Positions 13,679 to 20,626 of a stretch of 20,626 nt of DNA are shown here, in pieces (within the stretch, counting starts at the first letter, position 1; each line of letters opens with the position of its first letter). A program made the translations under genes and the position numbers. Origin of the DNA: RGDT01 sp964630925 (GTDB lineage: Bacteria; Planctomycetota; Planctomycetia; Gemmatales; Gemmataceae); NCBI GenBank assembly GCA_964630925.1, contig CAZVZK010000168.1, forward strand, positions 1-20,626, given 5' to 3'. The notes under the pieces were generated by a model. The model searched no databases, was not told where the DNA came from, and was given only the letters and a program-made list of their open reading frames with translations.

Positions 13679-13924
13679 ATGCTCGACGACCCCCGGAGCC
13701 GGAAGATTTTACCCCGGCTGATGGCGATCTCGCAGGTGGGGCTGATGATGGCCGCCCCGGCGCTCTTCGGGCTGTTCGTGGACGGCTGGCTCGGCATCTC
13801 TCCCTGGTGCGTCATCGTCGGCGCAGTGCTGGGCCTGATCGGCGGGATGATTCATCTGGTCCGGGTTGTCCAGCCCGAGGGGCCGGGCAACGCCGGCGGG
13901 CCGGACGAAGGAAGGAAGCCTTGA
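13679..13924 (+). CDS. atpZ: AtpZ-family ATP synthase accessory membrane protein
   Basis: The protein is 81 aa with two transmembrane helices (about 17-36 and 42-63) joined by the family hallmark GLFVDGWLGI. It is the first gene of an F1Fo operon, exactly where AtpZ/AtpI proteins are found. Members have been linked to assembly of the c-ring and to magnesium or calcium transport, but are not part of the final enzyme. GGAGG 6 nt before the ATG supports the start. The stop TGA overlaps the TTG start of the next gene, so translation is coupled. Confidence 0.8.
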   Translation: MLDDPRSRKILPRLMAISQVGLMMAAPALFGLFVDGWLGISPWCVIVGAVLGLIGGMIHLVRVVQPEGPGNAGGPDEGRKP

Positions 13925-14322
13925 CCTCGCGGGTGCTAACGCTGGCCGCCTGTGCCGCCGCCTTCTGGCTGCTGCTGGCCCTGCCCGCGCGTGCCCTCTT
14001 CGGCGCCGACGACGCCCCCCTCCTCGCCGGCGTCGCCGTCCTCCTCGCCCTCATCCCCGGCGTCGTCACCCTCGTCTGGGCCGATCGCGCCTTCGGGCGC
14101 GACGCCAACCAGCAATCCCTCGCCCTCCTCGGCGCCTCCGGCGTCCGCATGTTCGGCGTCCTGGTGGTGGCCCTCCTCCTCCACCTCTACGTGACGCCCT
14201 TCCAGCGCGGCGGCTTCCTCCTCTGGGTCGCCGCCGCCTACCTCTCCCTGCTCGCCGCCGAGGTCGTCCTCGTCGTCCAGATGCGCAAGCAGGCGGCCCA
14301 GAACACCACAACGGGGGCTTGA
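13921..14322 (+). CDS. AtpI-like ATP synthase accessory membrane protein (four predicted TM helices)
   Basis: The protein is 133 aa from a TTG start at 13921 that overlaps the atpZ stop (TTGA) and follows a GGAAGGAAG ribosome site. A longer frame to an ATG at 13807 would lie inside atpZ and is Arg-rich, so it is rejected; a GTG at 13933 is an alternative. Four hydrophobic helices lie at about 5-25, 31-48, 69-88 and 95-115, with a conserved-looking DRAFGRDANQQSLALLGASGVRMF loop between the second and third pairs. The topology and place directly before atpB match ATP synthase subunit I, though the sequence is divergent. It probably helps assemble the membrane sector. Confidence 0.65.
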   Translation: MTSRVLTLAACAAAFWLLLALPARALFGADDAPLLAGVAVLLALIPGVVTLVWADRAFGRDANQQSLALLGASGVRMFGVLVVALLLHLYVTPFQRGGFLLWVAAAYLSLLAAEVVLVVQMRKQAAQNTTTGA

Positions 14323-14324
14323 AC

Positions 14325-15458
14325 ATGGCTCGTCAGACCCTCGCGCTTTTCACGCTCCTCGCGGCCTCGTCCCTCGCCTGGTCCGCCGGCCCGCACAAGC
14401 ACACCTACGACCCCAAGCCCCAGAACGAGTTCCAGGACTCCCACGTCCACCAGAAGGGCAAGGGCCACGTCTGGGAGTTCTTCGAGCACCTCTTCTCCAA
14501 CGAGAACTACCTCTTCGGCAAGAAGGGCAAGGACGAGCTGCACGGGGCGGTGGGCATCGAGCTGCCGGTCATCGACCTCGGCTTCTACAAGTTCTACATC
14601 ACCAAGTTCATGATCCTCGAGCTGATCGCGGCCCTGCTGATCATCCTCATCTACGTCCCGCTCGCGGGGAGCATCAAGGACGGCGCCCTGCCCAGGGGGC
14701 GGTGGTGGAACTTCTTCGAGGTCCTGCTCGTCTTCATCCGCGACACGGTGGCCCGCCCGGCCTTCCCGGCCCACGACACCCACCTCGACCACGCCCACGA
14801 GCCGGCGCACCAGAGGTCGCACCACGGCGAGAGCGAGCATAAGGCCCCCGACCAGGGCCACGGGAGCCCCCACCACGAGCCGGTCCTCGGCGGCCACCCC
14901 GCCGACGCCTACGTCCCGTTCCTGTGGACCGTCTTCCTGTTCATCCTCTTCTGCAACCTCCTCGGCATGGTGCCCTTCATGGGCTCCCCGACCGCCAGCA
15001 TCTGGGTCACCGGCGCCCTCGCCGTCATCGCCTACGTCGCCGTGCAATTCACCGTCATCCAGAAGACCGGCCTCAACGGCCTGCTCAAGACCCTGTGGCC
15101 GCACGTCGAGATGCCCCCCGGCATCGCGTTCAAGGTGATGGGCTTCGTGATCACGGCCCTCCTGGCGGTGATCGAGTTCTTCGGCCTGATCATCAAGAGC
15201 TTCGTCCTCGCCGTGCGTCTGTTCGCCAACATGTTCGCCGGGCACATGGTGCTCGGCAACATCCTCCTGTTCATCGTCATCGTCGGCAAGGCGTTCGGCC
15301 CCGGCCCCCTGTGGGGCGGCGTGACCCTGGCCAGCCTCGTCGGCGTCGTCGCCCTCAGCCTGCTCGAGCTGTTCGTCGCCTTCCTGCAGGCGTACATCTT
15401 CACGTTCCTGACCGCGCTGTTCATGGGCATGCAGTTGGCCCACGCGGAGCATCACTGA
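14325..15458 (+). CDS. atpB: F1Fo ATP synthase subunit a
   Basis: The protein is 377 aa, about 100 longer than E. coli subunit a (271). It forms the proton half-channels next to the c-ring. The essential arginine is Arg298 in VLAVRLFANMFAGH, and the C-terminal helices (FLQAYIFTFLTALFMGMQL) are typical. The N-terminus (1-21) is signal-peptide-like, followed by a His/Lys-rich ~70-residue segment before the first core helix (about 95-113). A second addition, a His-rich loop at about 150-191 (12 His in 42 residues), separates the first and second core helices. The start at 14325 is 2 nt after the previous stop; GGGGG at 14313-14317 is a fair ribosome site. The frame extends upstream only as a shadow of the previous gene. 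Confidence 0.93.
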   Translation: MARQTLALFTLLAASSLAWSAGPHKHTYDPKPQNEFQDSHVHQKGKGHVWEFFEHLFSNENYLFGKKGKDELHGAVGIELPVIDLGFYKFYITKFMILELIAALLIILIYVPLAGSIKDGALPRGRWWNFFEVLLVFIRDTVARPAFPAHDTHLDHAHEPAHQRSHHGESEHKAPDQGHGSPHHEPVLGGHPADAYVPFLWTVFLFILFCNLLGMVPFMGSPTASIWVTGALAVIAYVAVQFTVIQKTGLNGLLKTLWPHVEMPPGIAFKVMGFVITALLAVIEFFGLIIKSFVLAVRLFANMFAGHMVLGNILLFIVIVGKAFGPGPLWGGVTLASLVGVVALSLLELFVAFLQAYIFTFLTALFMGMQLAHAEHH

Positions 15459-15503
15459 TCCCCTGACCGTCGAGATGGACATTCCCCCTTGGAGGCTGGT
15501 CCG

Positions 15504-15866
15504 ATGAAGCTGATGAACCTGTTCGTCCTGGTCCTCGTGGTCCTGGTCACGTTCGGCGCCCCCGCCGCGATGGCCCAGACCGGCGGCATCTCCGTCGGCA
15601 CCGGCGCCGAGGCCAAGATCGCCCCGGCCAACAGCACCCTGTCCGGCGCCGGCGTCGGCGCCGGCATCGGCGTGGCCATCGCCATCCTGGGCGCGGGCTA
15701 CGGCTTCGGCAAGATCGGCTCGGCGGCCCTGGAGAGCATGGCCCGCCAGCCCGAGGCCGCCGGCCAGATCCAGACGGCCATGATCATCATCGGCGCCCTC
15801 CTCGAGGGCGCGACGTTCTTCGGCCTGATCGTCTGCATCCTCATCTCCGGCCGGGCCTCGTTCTGA
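15504..15866 (+). CDS. atpE: F1Fo ATP synthase subunit c
   Basis: The protein is 120 aa; typical c subunits are 70-90 aa. The extra length is an N-terminal signal-like sequence ending AAMAQ (1-25) plus a short polar linker. The hairpin follows: helix 1 with the glycine motif GAGVGAGIGVAIAILGAGYG, the polar loop ARQPEAAGQ, and helix 2 with the proton-carrying glutamate in ALLEGATFFGLIV. The residue after that Glu is Gly rather than Ser/Thr, and no Gln is seen in helix 1, which argues for H+ rather than Na+ coupling. I chose the ATG at 15504 because GGAGG (15491-15495) is 8 nt upstream; an in-frame ATG at 15489 would start before this site. Confidence 0.93.
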   Translation: MKLMNLFVLVLVVLVTFGAPAAMAQTGGISVGTGAEAKIAPANSTLSGAGVGAGIGVAIAILGAGYGFGKIGSAALESMARQPEAAGQIQTAMIIIGALLEGATFFGLIVCILISGRASF

Positions 15867-15910
15867 GGGCGGGGGCGGGTATCGGGCACTGGGGCGCGGG
15901 AGGAGAGGCC

Positions 15911-16591
15911 ATGCGTTCGGGACTGCTGGTGCTTTTGATCGCCGGGCTGGCTCTGGGCCTGGCTGCCTCCCCGGCGGCCGGCGCGGACGCGCCCAAGGAC
16001 GCGGCCAAGGACGCGCATCCGGAGAAGCCCGGCCAACAGTCGCCCCCCAAGGATGAAAACCTCGACCTGTTCAAGGGCGCGCTCGACCTCGCCATCTGGA
16101 CGGTCGCCGTCTTCCTCATCCTGTTCCTCGTGCTGAGCAACTTCGCCTGGCCGCACATCCGCGCCGGCCTCGACAAGCGCGAGAGCGACATCGCCCACGA
16201 CAAGGCCGAGGCCGACAAGGCCAAGAAGGAGGCCGAGGCCCTGCGCCTCTCCCTCCAGGCGGAGATGGCCAAGGCCCACGAGGAGGCCCGCCGCATCGTG
16301 GACAAGGCCGTCGCCGACGCACGAACCTCGGCCGCCGACGAGCTGGCCAAGGGCAAGGCCGACCTCGCCGCCGAGAAGGACCGCCTCCACTCCGAGGTGG
16401 CCCGCGCCAGGGACCAGGCCCTCCAGGAGATCTGGAGCCAGGGCGCCGAGCTGGCCGCCCTCATCTCCGCCAAGGCCGTCGGCAAGAGCCTGAGCCTCGA
16501 GGACCACCGGGGCCTGCTCTCGCAGGCGCTGGACGAATTCAAGGCGGCGGCCAAGGGCCGCGTGCACGACCTGGAGAGTGCCAGGGCATGA
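15911..16591 (+). CDS. atpF: F1Fo ATP synthase subunit b
   Basis: The protein is 226 aa (E. coli 156). A signal-like N-terminus (1-25) and a Lys/Pro/Asp-rich linker (26-50) precede the membrane helix (about 57-79). A long charged coiled coil follows (about 85-215), rich in Ala, Lys and Glu, as expected for the peripheral stalk linking Fo to F1. Residues such as FAWPHI at the end of the membrane helix are family-like. AGGAGAGG sits just before the start. Its TGA overlaps the atpH start as ATGA. Confidence 0.9.
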   Translation: MRSGLLVLLIAGLALGLAASPAAGADAPKDAAKDAHPEKPGQQSPPKDENLDLFKGALDLAIWTVAVFLILFLVLSNFAWPHIRAGLDKRESDIAHDKAEADKAKKEAEALRLSLQAEMAKAHEEARRIVDKAVADARTSAADELAKGKADLAAEKDRLHSEVARARDQALQEIWSQGAELAALISAKAVGKSLSLEDHRGLLSQALDEFKAAAKGRVHDLESARA

Positions 16592-17220
16592 GCAACCCCG
16601 AGAGCGCGTCCGTCCATCACGCGACCGTCATGGACGACGACGAGACCAGGCAGGTCGCCCGCGTCTACGCCGAGGCGCTGTACCGCGCCGCCGAGAACGC
16701 CAACGACGTCGAGGGCGTCCTGGGCGACCTGGAGGGGCTCGTGGGCGGCGTCTTCAAGGCCGACCCTGGCCTGGAGGCGTACTTCGCCAGCCGCATCAGC
16801 CGCGAACGCAAGGGCGAGACGCTCGCCAGGTCGTTCGAGGGCCGCGCGACCCCCACGTTCGTCAACTTCCTCGGCGTGCTGAACGCGCACGAGCGGCTGG
16901 GGATGATGAGGCCCATCGCCGGGGCGTTCCGCGCCCTCTTCGACCGCAAGCACAAGCGGGTCCCCGTGGAGGTCAGCTCCGCCGTCCCGCTCACGGACGG
17001 GGAGCGTGGCCGGCTCGTCGCCGACATCCGCGACGCGGCCGACATCGAGCCGATCCTGCATGAGACGGTCGACCCCGCCATCCTGGGCGGGCTGATCGTG
17101 CGGGTGCGTGACTGGGTGTACGACGCCAGCGTGAGGACGCGCCTGGAAACGATCAAGGATCAGCTCATCGAGAGGAGCAGCCATGTCATCGAGAGTGGAC
17201 GAGATCGTTTCGGTTCTTAG
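16588..17220 (+). CDS. atpH: F1Fo ATP synthase subunit delta
   Basis: The protein is 210 aa (E. coli 177). It caps the F1 head and binds subunit b. The N-terminal helical domain starts at about 22 (RVYAEALYRAAE); the C-terminal domain has the typical V.VSSAVPLTDGER and DPAILGGLIVRVRDWVYDASVRTRLE pattern. The first ~20 residues are an extra, polar His/Asp-containing leader. The start overlaps atpF by 4 nt, and the gene end overlaps atpA by 38 nt, so its C-terminal ~12 residues are encoded on DNA shared with the atpA start. Confidence 0.9.
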   Translation: MSNPESASVHHATVMDDDETRQVARVYAEALYRAAENANDVEGVLGDLEGLVGGVFKADPGLEAYFASRISRERKGETLARSFEGRATPTFVNFLGVLNAHERLGMMRPIAGAFRALFDRKHKRVPVEVSSAVPLTDGERGRLVADIRDAADIEPILHETVDPAILGGLIVRVRDWVYDASVRTRLETIKDQLIERSSHVIESGRDRFGS

Positions 17221-18913
17221 CCGCGAGATCCAGGGGTTCAAGGCCGGCCTGGACGCCCACGAGGTGGGCCAGGTCCTCGAGGTGGGCGACGGCATCGCTC
17301 GCGTCTACGGCCTCAGCACCGTCATGGCCGGCGAGCTGGTCGAGTTCACCAAGGCGAAGGTGCGCGGCGTCGCCTTCAACCTCGAGGAGTCCTCGGTCGG
17401 CGTCATCATCATGGGCGACTACAAGGCCATCGAGGAGGGCGACGAGGTCCGCTCGGTCGGCACCCTCCTCAGCGTCCCCGTCGGCGAGGCCATGAAGGGC
17501 CGCGTCGTCGATCCGCTGGGCAACCCCCGTGACGGCAAGGGCCCCATCGTCACGCCCCACCACCGCCCCGTCGAGACGATGGCCCCCGGCGTGGCCGGAC
17601 GCCAGCCCGTCAAGGTGCCCCTCCAGACCGGCATCAAGGCCATCGACTCCATGACCCCCGTGGGCCGCGGACAACGCGAGCTCATCATCGGCGACCGCAA
17701 GACGGGCAAGACCGCCATCGCGCTGGACACCATCGTCAACCAGCGCGGCAAGGGCGTCATCTGCGTCTACGTCGCCATCGGCCAGAAGGAGGCCACGGTC
17801 AAGAGGATCGTCGAGGAGCTGACGCGGGCCGGCGCGATGGATTACACCGTCATCGTCGCCGCCAACTCCTCCGACCCGGCCCCCCTCCAGTACTACGCCC
17901 CCTACGCCGGCACGGCGATGGCCGAGTACTTCATGTACGAGCTGGGCATGGACACCCTCTGCGTGTACGACGACCTCTCGAAGCAGGCGGCGGCCTACCG
18001 GCAGCTCTCCCTCCTCCTCCGCCGCCCGCCCGGCCGCGAGGCGTACCCCGGCGACATCTTCTACTGCCACTCCCGCCTCCTCGAACGCTCCGCCAAGCTG
18101 GCGGACAAGTACGTCATCGTGCCGGAGAGCGTCGATACCGCCAAGGAGAAGGTGACGGAGGACTGGGGCGTCAACAACGCCAAGAACGAGAAGCGCGCCC
18201 AGGGCGAGCCGGCCAAGGTGTACGTCGGCCCGCTCGACTACGAGCACGCCACCCACGCCGATAAGCAGGGCGTCGAGCACGGCGAGCTGAAGAAGTGGCC
18301 CGGCCACAAGCTGGCGAAGGTGTGGAACAGCGGCGGCTCGCTGACGGCCCTGCCCATCATCGAGACCCTGGAGGGCGAGGTGTCCGCGTACATCCCGACG
18401 AACGTGATCTCGATCACCGACGGGCAGATCTACCTCCAGCCCGACCTGTTCAACGCCGGCGTCCGCCCGGCCGTGGACGTGGGCATCTCGGTGAGCCGCG
18501 TGGGCGGCAACGCCCAGATCGCCGCCATGAAGCAGGTGGCCGGGCGCCTCCGCCTCACCCTCGCGGCGTTCCGCGAGCTGGAGGCGTTCGCGCAGCTGGG
18601 CACGGACCTCGACGCGGCCACGCAGCGCGACCTGGACCGCGGCTACCGCATGGTGGAGATCCTGAAGCAGGCGCAGTACGCCCCGATGGACGCCATCGAC
18701 CAGGTGATGATCCTGTTCGCGGGGACGAGGGGCTACCTCGACGGCGTGAAGCGCGACCAGGTCGCCGCCTGGGAGAAGCAGTTCCTGGCGTACATGCACC
18801 AGCAGCAGAAGTCGTTCGTCGACGAGCTGACGAAGAAGAAGAAGCTGGACGACGCCCTGGAGCAGCAGTTGATCGCGGCGGTGACGGCGTTCCAGCCGCA
18901 GTTCAAGGCGTGA
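17183..18913 (+). CDS. atpA: F1Fo ATP synthase subunit alpha
   Basis: The protein is 576 aa (E. coli 513). It forms the non-catalytic nucleotide sites of the F1 hexamer. It has the N-terminal beta barrel (about 27-95), Walker A GDRKTGKT (170-177), the LCVYDDLSKQA strand (259-270), CHSRLLERSAKL (295-306), and the SVSRVGGNAQ arginine-finger motif. Between SRLLER and GSLTALPIIET there are about 78 residues (307-384), where E. coli has about 17; this insertion is Lys/Glu/His-rich and hydrophilic. The start is supported by AGGAG at 17173-17177 inside atpH, which it overlaps by 38 nt. A MITE-like repeat follows the stop. Confidence 0.95.
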   Translation: MSSRVDEIVSVLSREIQGFKAGLDAHEVGQVLEVGDGIARVYGLSTVMAGELVEFTKAKVRGVAFNLEESSVGVIIMGDYKAIEEGDEVRSVGTLLSVPVGEAMKGRVVDPLGNPRDGKGPIVTPHHRPVETMAPGVAGRQPVKVPLQTGIKAIDSMTPVGRGQRELIIGDRKTGKTAIALDTIVNQRGKGVICVYVAIGQKEATVKRIVEELTRAGAMDYTVIVAANSSDPAPLQYYAPYAGTAMAEYFMYELGMDTLCVYDDLSKQAAAYRQLSLLLRRPPGREAYPGDIFYCHSRLLERSAKLADKYVIVPESVDTAKEKVTEDWGVNNAKNEKRAQGEPAKVYVGPLDYEHATHADKQGVEHGELKKWPGHKLAKVWNSGGSLTALPIIETLEGEVSAYIPTNVISITDGQIYLQPDLFNAGVRPAVDVGISVSRVGGNAQIAAMKQVAGRLRLTLAAFRELEAFAQLGTDLDAATQRDLDRGYRMVEILKQAQYAPMDAIDQVMILFAGTRGYLDGVKRDQVAAWEKQFLAYMHQQQKSFVDELTKKKKLDDALEQQLIAAVTAFQPQFKA

Positions 18914-18920
18914 GGTGGGC

Positions 18921-19110
18921 CACCCCACCCCCCACCCCCTCTCCGTTTCGGGGAGGGGGATCGTCCCAGTGAGAAAAGTGACGGCGGGGAGGTTGATGCG
19001 TCTCTTGGCGGGCCGGGCGAAACGGGGGATTCCCACACATCCCTCCGCGCAGGCGACGATCTGACGGCTCCCCCTCCCCGCTTCGGGGAGGGGGCGGGTG
19101 GGGTGGGGTA
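18921..19110. mobile_element. MITE-like element with ~40-bp inverted arms (copy 2), between atpA and atpG
   Basis: The left arm 18921-18960 (CACCCCACCCCCCACCCCCT then CTCCGTTTCGGGGAGGGGGA) is an inverted copy of the right arm 19068-19110, which ends GGGTGGGGTGGGGTA. Each arm folds as a stem around TTT or CTT. About 107 bp lie between. It begins 7 nt after the atpA stop and ends right at the GAGG (19111-19114) of the atpG ribosome site. It matches the element at 9716-9901 in length, arms and inner right flank. It would put a long stem in the operon mRNA. The left end lacks a TA match. Confidence 0.7.
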
Positions 19111-19119
19111 GAGGCTCAA

Positions 19120-20016
19120 ATGGCGAACACGCGAGTCCTGGTGAAGCGGCGGAAGGCCGTCCGCAACATCAAGAAGATCACCCGCACGATGGAGCTGATC
19201 GCCACGTCGCGCTTCGCGCGGGCGCTCACCAGGGCGTCCGAGGCCGACGCGTACACCCGCAAGATCGCCGAGCTGGCCGCCGACCTCAGCGCCACCGCCG
19301 GCGAGGTCACCCACCCCCTGCTCCAGAAACGCGACGTGGTGAAGAACGCCACCCTCCTCGTGCTGTGCAGCAACCGCGGCCTGTGCGGCGGCTACAACGC
19401 CGGCATCCTCCGTGAGGCCAACGCCGAGATCCGCCGGCTCAACGCCGACGGCGTCAAGCTGCACCTCGACCTCAGCGGCAAGCGTTCGCTGGCCTACTTC
19501 AGGTACGCCGGCATCAAGCCCGAGCACACCTACATCAACTTCGAGGACAAGCCGGCGTTCAGCGAGGTCGAGCCCATCGCCGAGCGCTACATCAAGGCGT
19601 ACATCTCCGGCGAGACCGACCGCGTCGCGGTGGCCTACATGAAGTTTATCAACGCCGCCGTCCAGAGGCCCGTCGTCGAGGTGCTCCTGCCGCTCGACGC
19701 CTCCGCGCCCCCGACGAAGGACGCGAAGGCGGCCGCCCCCGCCGCCCCGAAGAAGCCGGTGCAGTACGACTTCTACCCCGAGGCCGGCGACATCCTGCAA
19801 CAACTGCTGCCGGAGTCATTCAAGGTGCGGCTGTTCAAGTGCTTCCTCGACGCCGCCGTCAGCGAGCAGATCGCCCGGCGGGTGACGATGAAGCAGGCGA
19901 CGGAGAACGCCAACGACATGATCAAGGCGCTGACGCAGGAGTACAACCGCGCCCGCCAGGCCGGCATCACCAAGGAGATCCTCGAGATCGTCGGCGGTGC
20001 CGAGGCGCTTCAGTGA
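19120..20016 (+). CDS. atpG: F1Fo ATP synthase subunit gamma
   Basis: The protein is 298 aa, the usual size. It is the central rotor shaft. The N-terminal coiled-coil helix has the hallmark RRKAVRNIKKITRTMELIATSRF (10-32, 23 residues with typical family order), the Rossmann-like middle has CSNRGLCGGYN (83-93), and the C-terminal helix ends NDMIKALTQEYNRARQAGITKEILEIVGGAEAL. An Ala/Pro/Lys-rich stretch (about 194-213) is inserted before YDFYP. GAGG at 19111-19114 lies 5 nt before the ATG, directly at the end of the MITE-like element. Confidence 0.93.
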   Translation: MANTRVLVKRRKAVRNIKKITRTMELIATSRFARALTRASEADAYTRKIAELAADLSATAGEVTHPLLQKRDVVKNATLLVLCSNRGLCGGYNAGILREANAEIRRLNADGVKLHLDLSGKRSLAYFRYAGIKPEHTYINFEDKPAFSEVEPIAERYIKAYISGETDRVAVAYMKFINAAVQRPVVEVLLPLDASAPPTKDAKAAAPAAPKKPVQYDFYPEAGDILQQLLPESFKVRLFKCFLDAAVSEQIARRVTMKQATENANDMIKALTQEYNRARQAGITKEILEIVGGAEALQ

Positions 20017-20052
20017 GCAAACCCAGGGTCGAATCACCAGCGGGAGTGTCCC

Positions 20053-20626
<574 letters not shown>

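Noticed and set aside
15504..15866. Sodium-coupled c subunit
   Set aside because: The key Glu is followed by Gly and no helix-1 Gln is seen, unlike known Na+-type rotors.
17186..19036. 616-aa minus-strand frame opposite atpA
   Set aside because: It is a GC-rich antisense shadow of a certain gene.

Overview
The window is very GC-rich and looks like a chromosomal segment of a planctomycete, most likely from the Gemmataceae. The evidence is three genes carrying the short TIGR02996-type domain (LVYADWLEENG motif, a Gemmata-type family), a degraded TIGR02996 + formylglycine-generating-enzyme gene, secreted FG-GAP and esterase proteins, many GC-rich inverted repeats, and F-type ATP synthase subunits with unusual extensions. 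This assignment is inferred from family content only; there is no rRNA or other direct marker.

Layout. Positions 1-163 hold a tandem array of a 36-bp hairpin repeat. From 211 to 3578, four genes lie on the minus strand: a HAD-like phosphatase followed by a secreted FG-GAP protein, and a secreted esterase translationally coupled to a small secreted propeller-like protein. A 126-bp near-palindrome separates the two pairs. At 3688-5241 two ungapped tandem paralogues (TIGR02996 + leucine-rich repeats) run on the plus strand. They converge on a minus-strand response regulator with an HD-GYP domain (5302-6360). Divergent from it are an M20 peptidase-family hydrolase and an overlapping metallo-beta-lactamase-fold hydrolase (6640-8645).

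The accessory stretch 8646-9921 has no intact gene. It holds short inverted repeats, a candidate promoter, a TIGR02996/FGE pseudogene and a ~186-bp MITE-like element. Next comes the most notable gene, 9922-10827. Its 301-aa product resembles eukaryotic HPF1 (histone PARylation factor 1, formerly DUF2228) from end to end and keeps equivalents of the YR pair and the catalytic Glu. Its 3' end overlaps, tail to tail, a large membrane-anchored TPR protein gene (10760-13324, minus).

From 13605 to the right edge lies the ATP synthase operon: promoter, atpZ, an AtpI-like membrane protein, atpB (a), atpE (c), atpF (b), atpH (delta), atpA (alpha), atpG (gamma) and the first 191 codons of atpD (beta). 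Most junctions are overlaps or short gaps. A second ~190-bp MITE-like element sits between atpA and atpG. Unusual features are signal-peptide-like N-termini on a, b and c, a His-rich loop in subunit a, a ~60-aa insertion in alpha and an Ala/Pro/Lys-rich insert in gamma. The c subunit looks proton-type.
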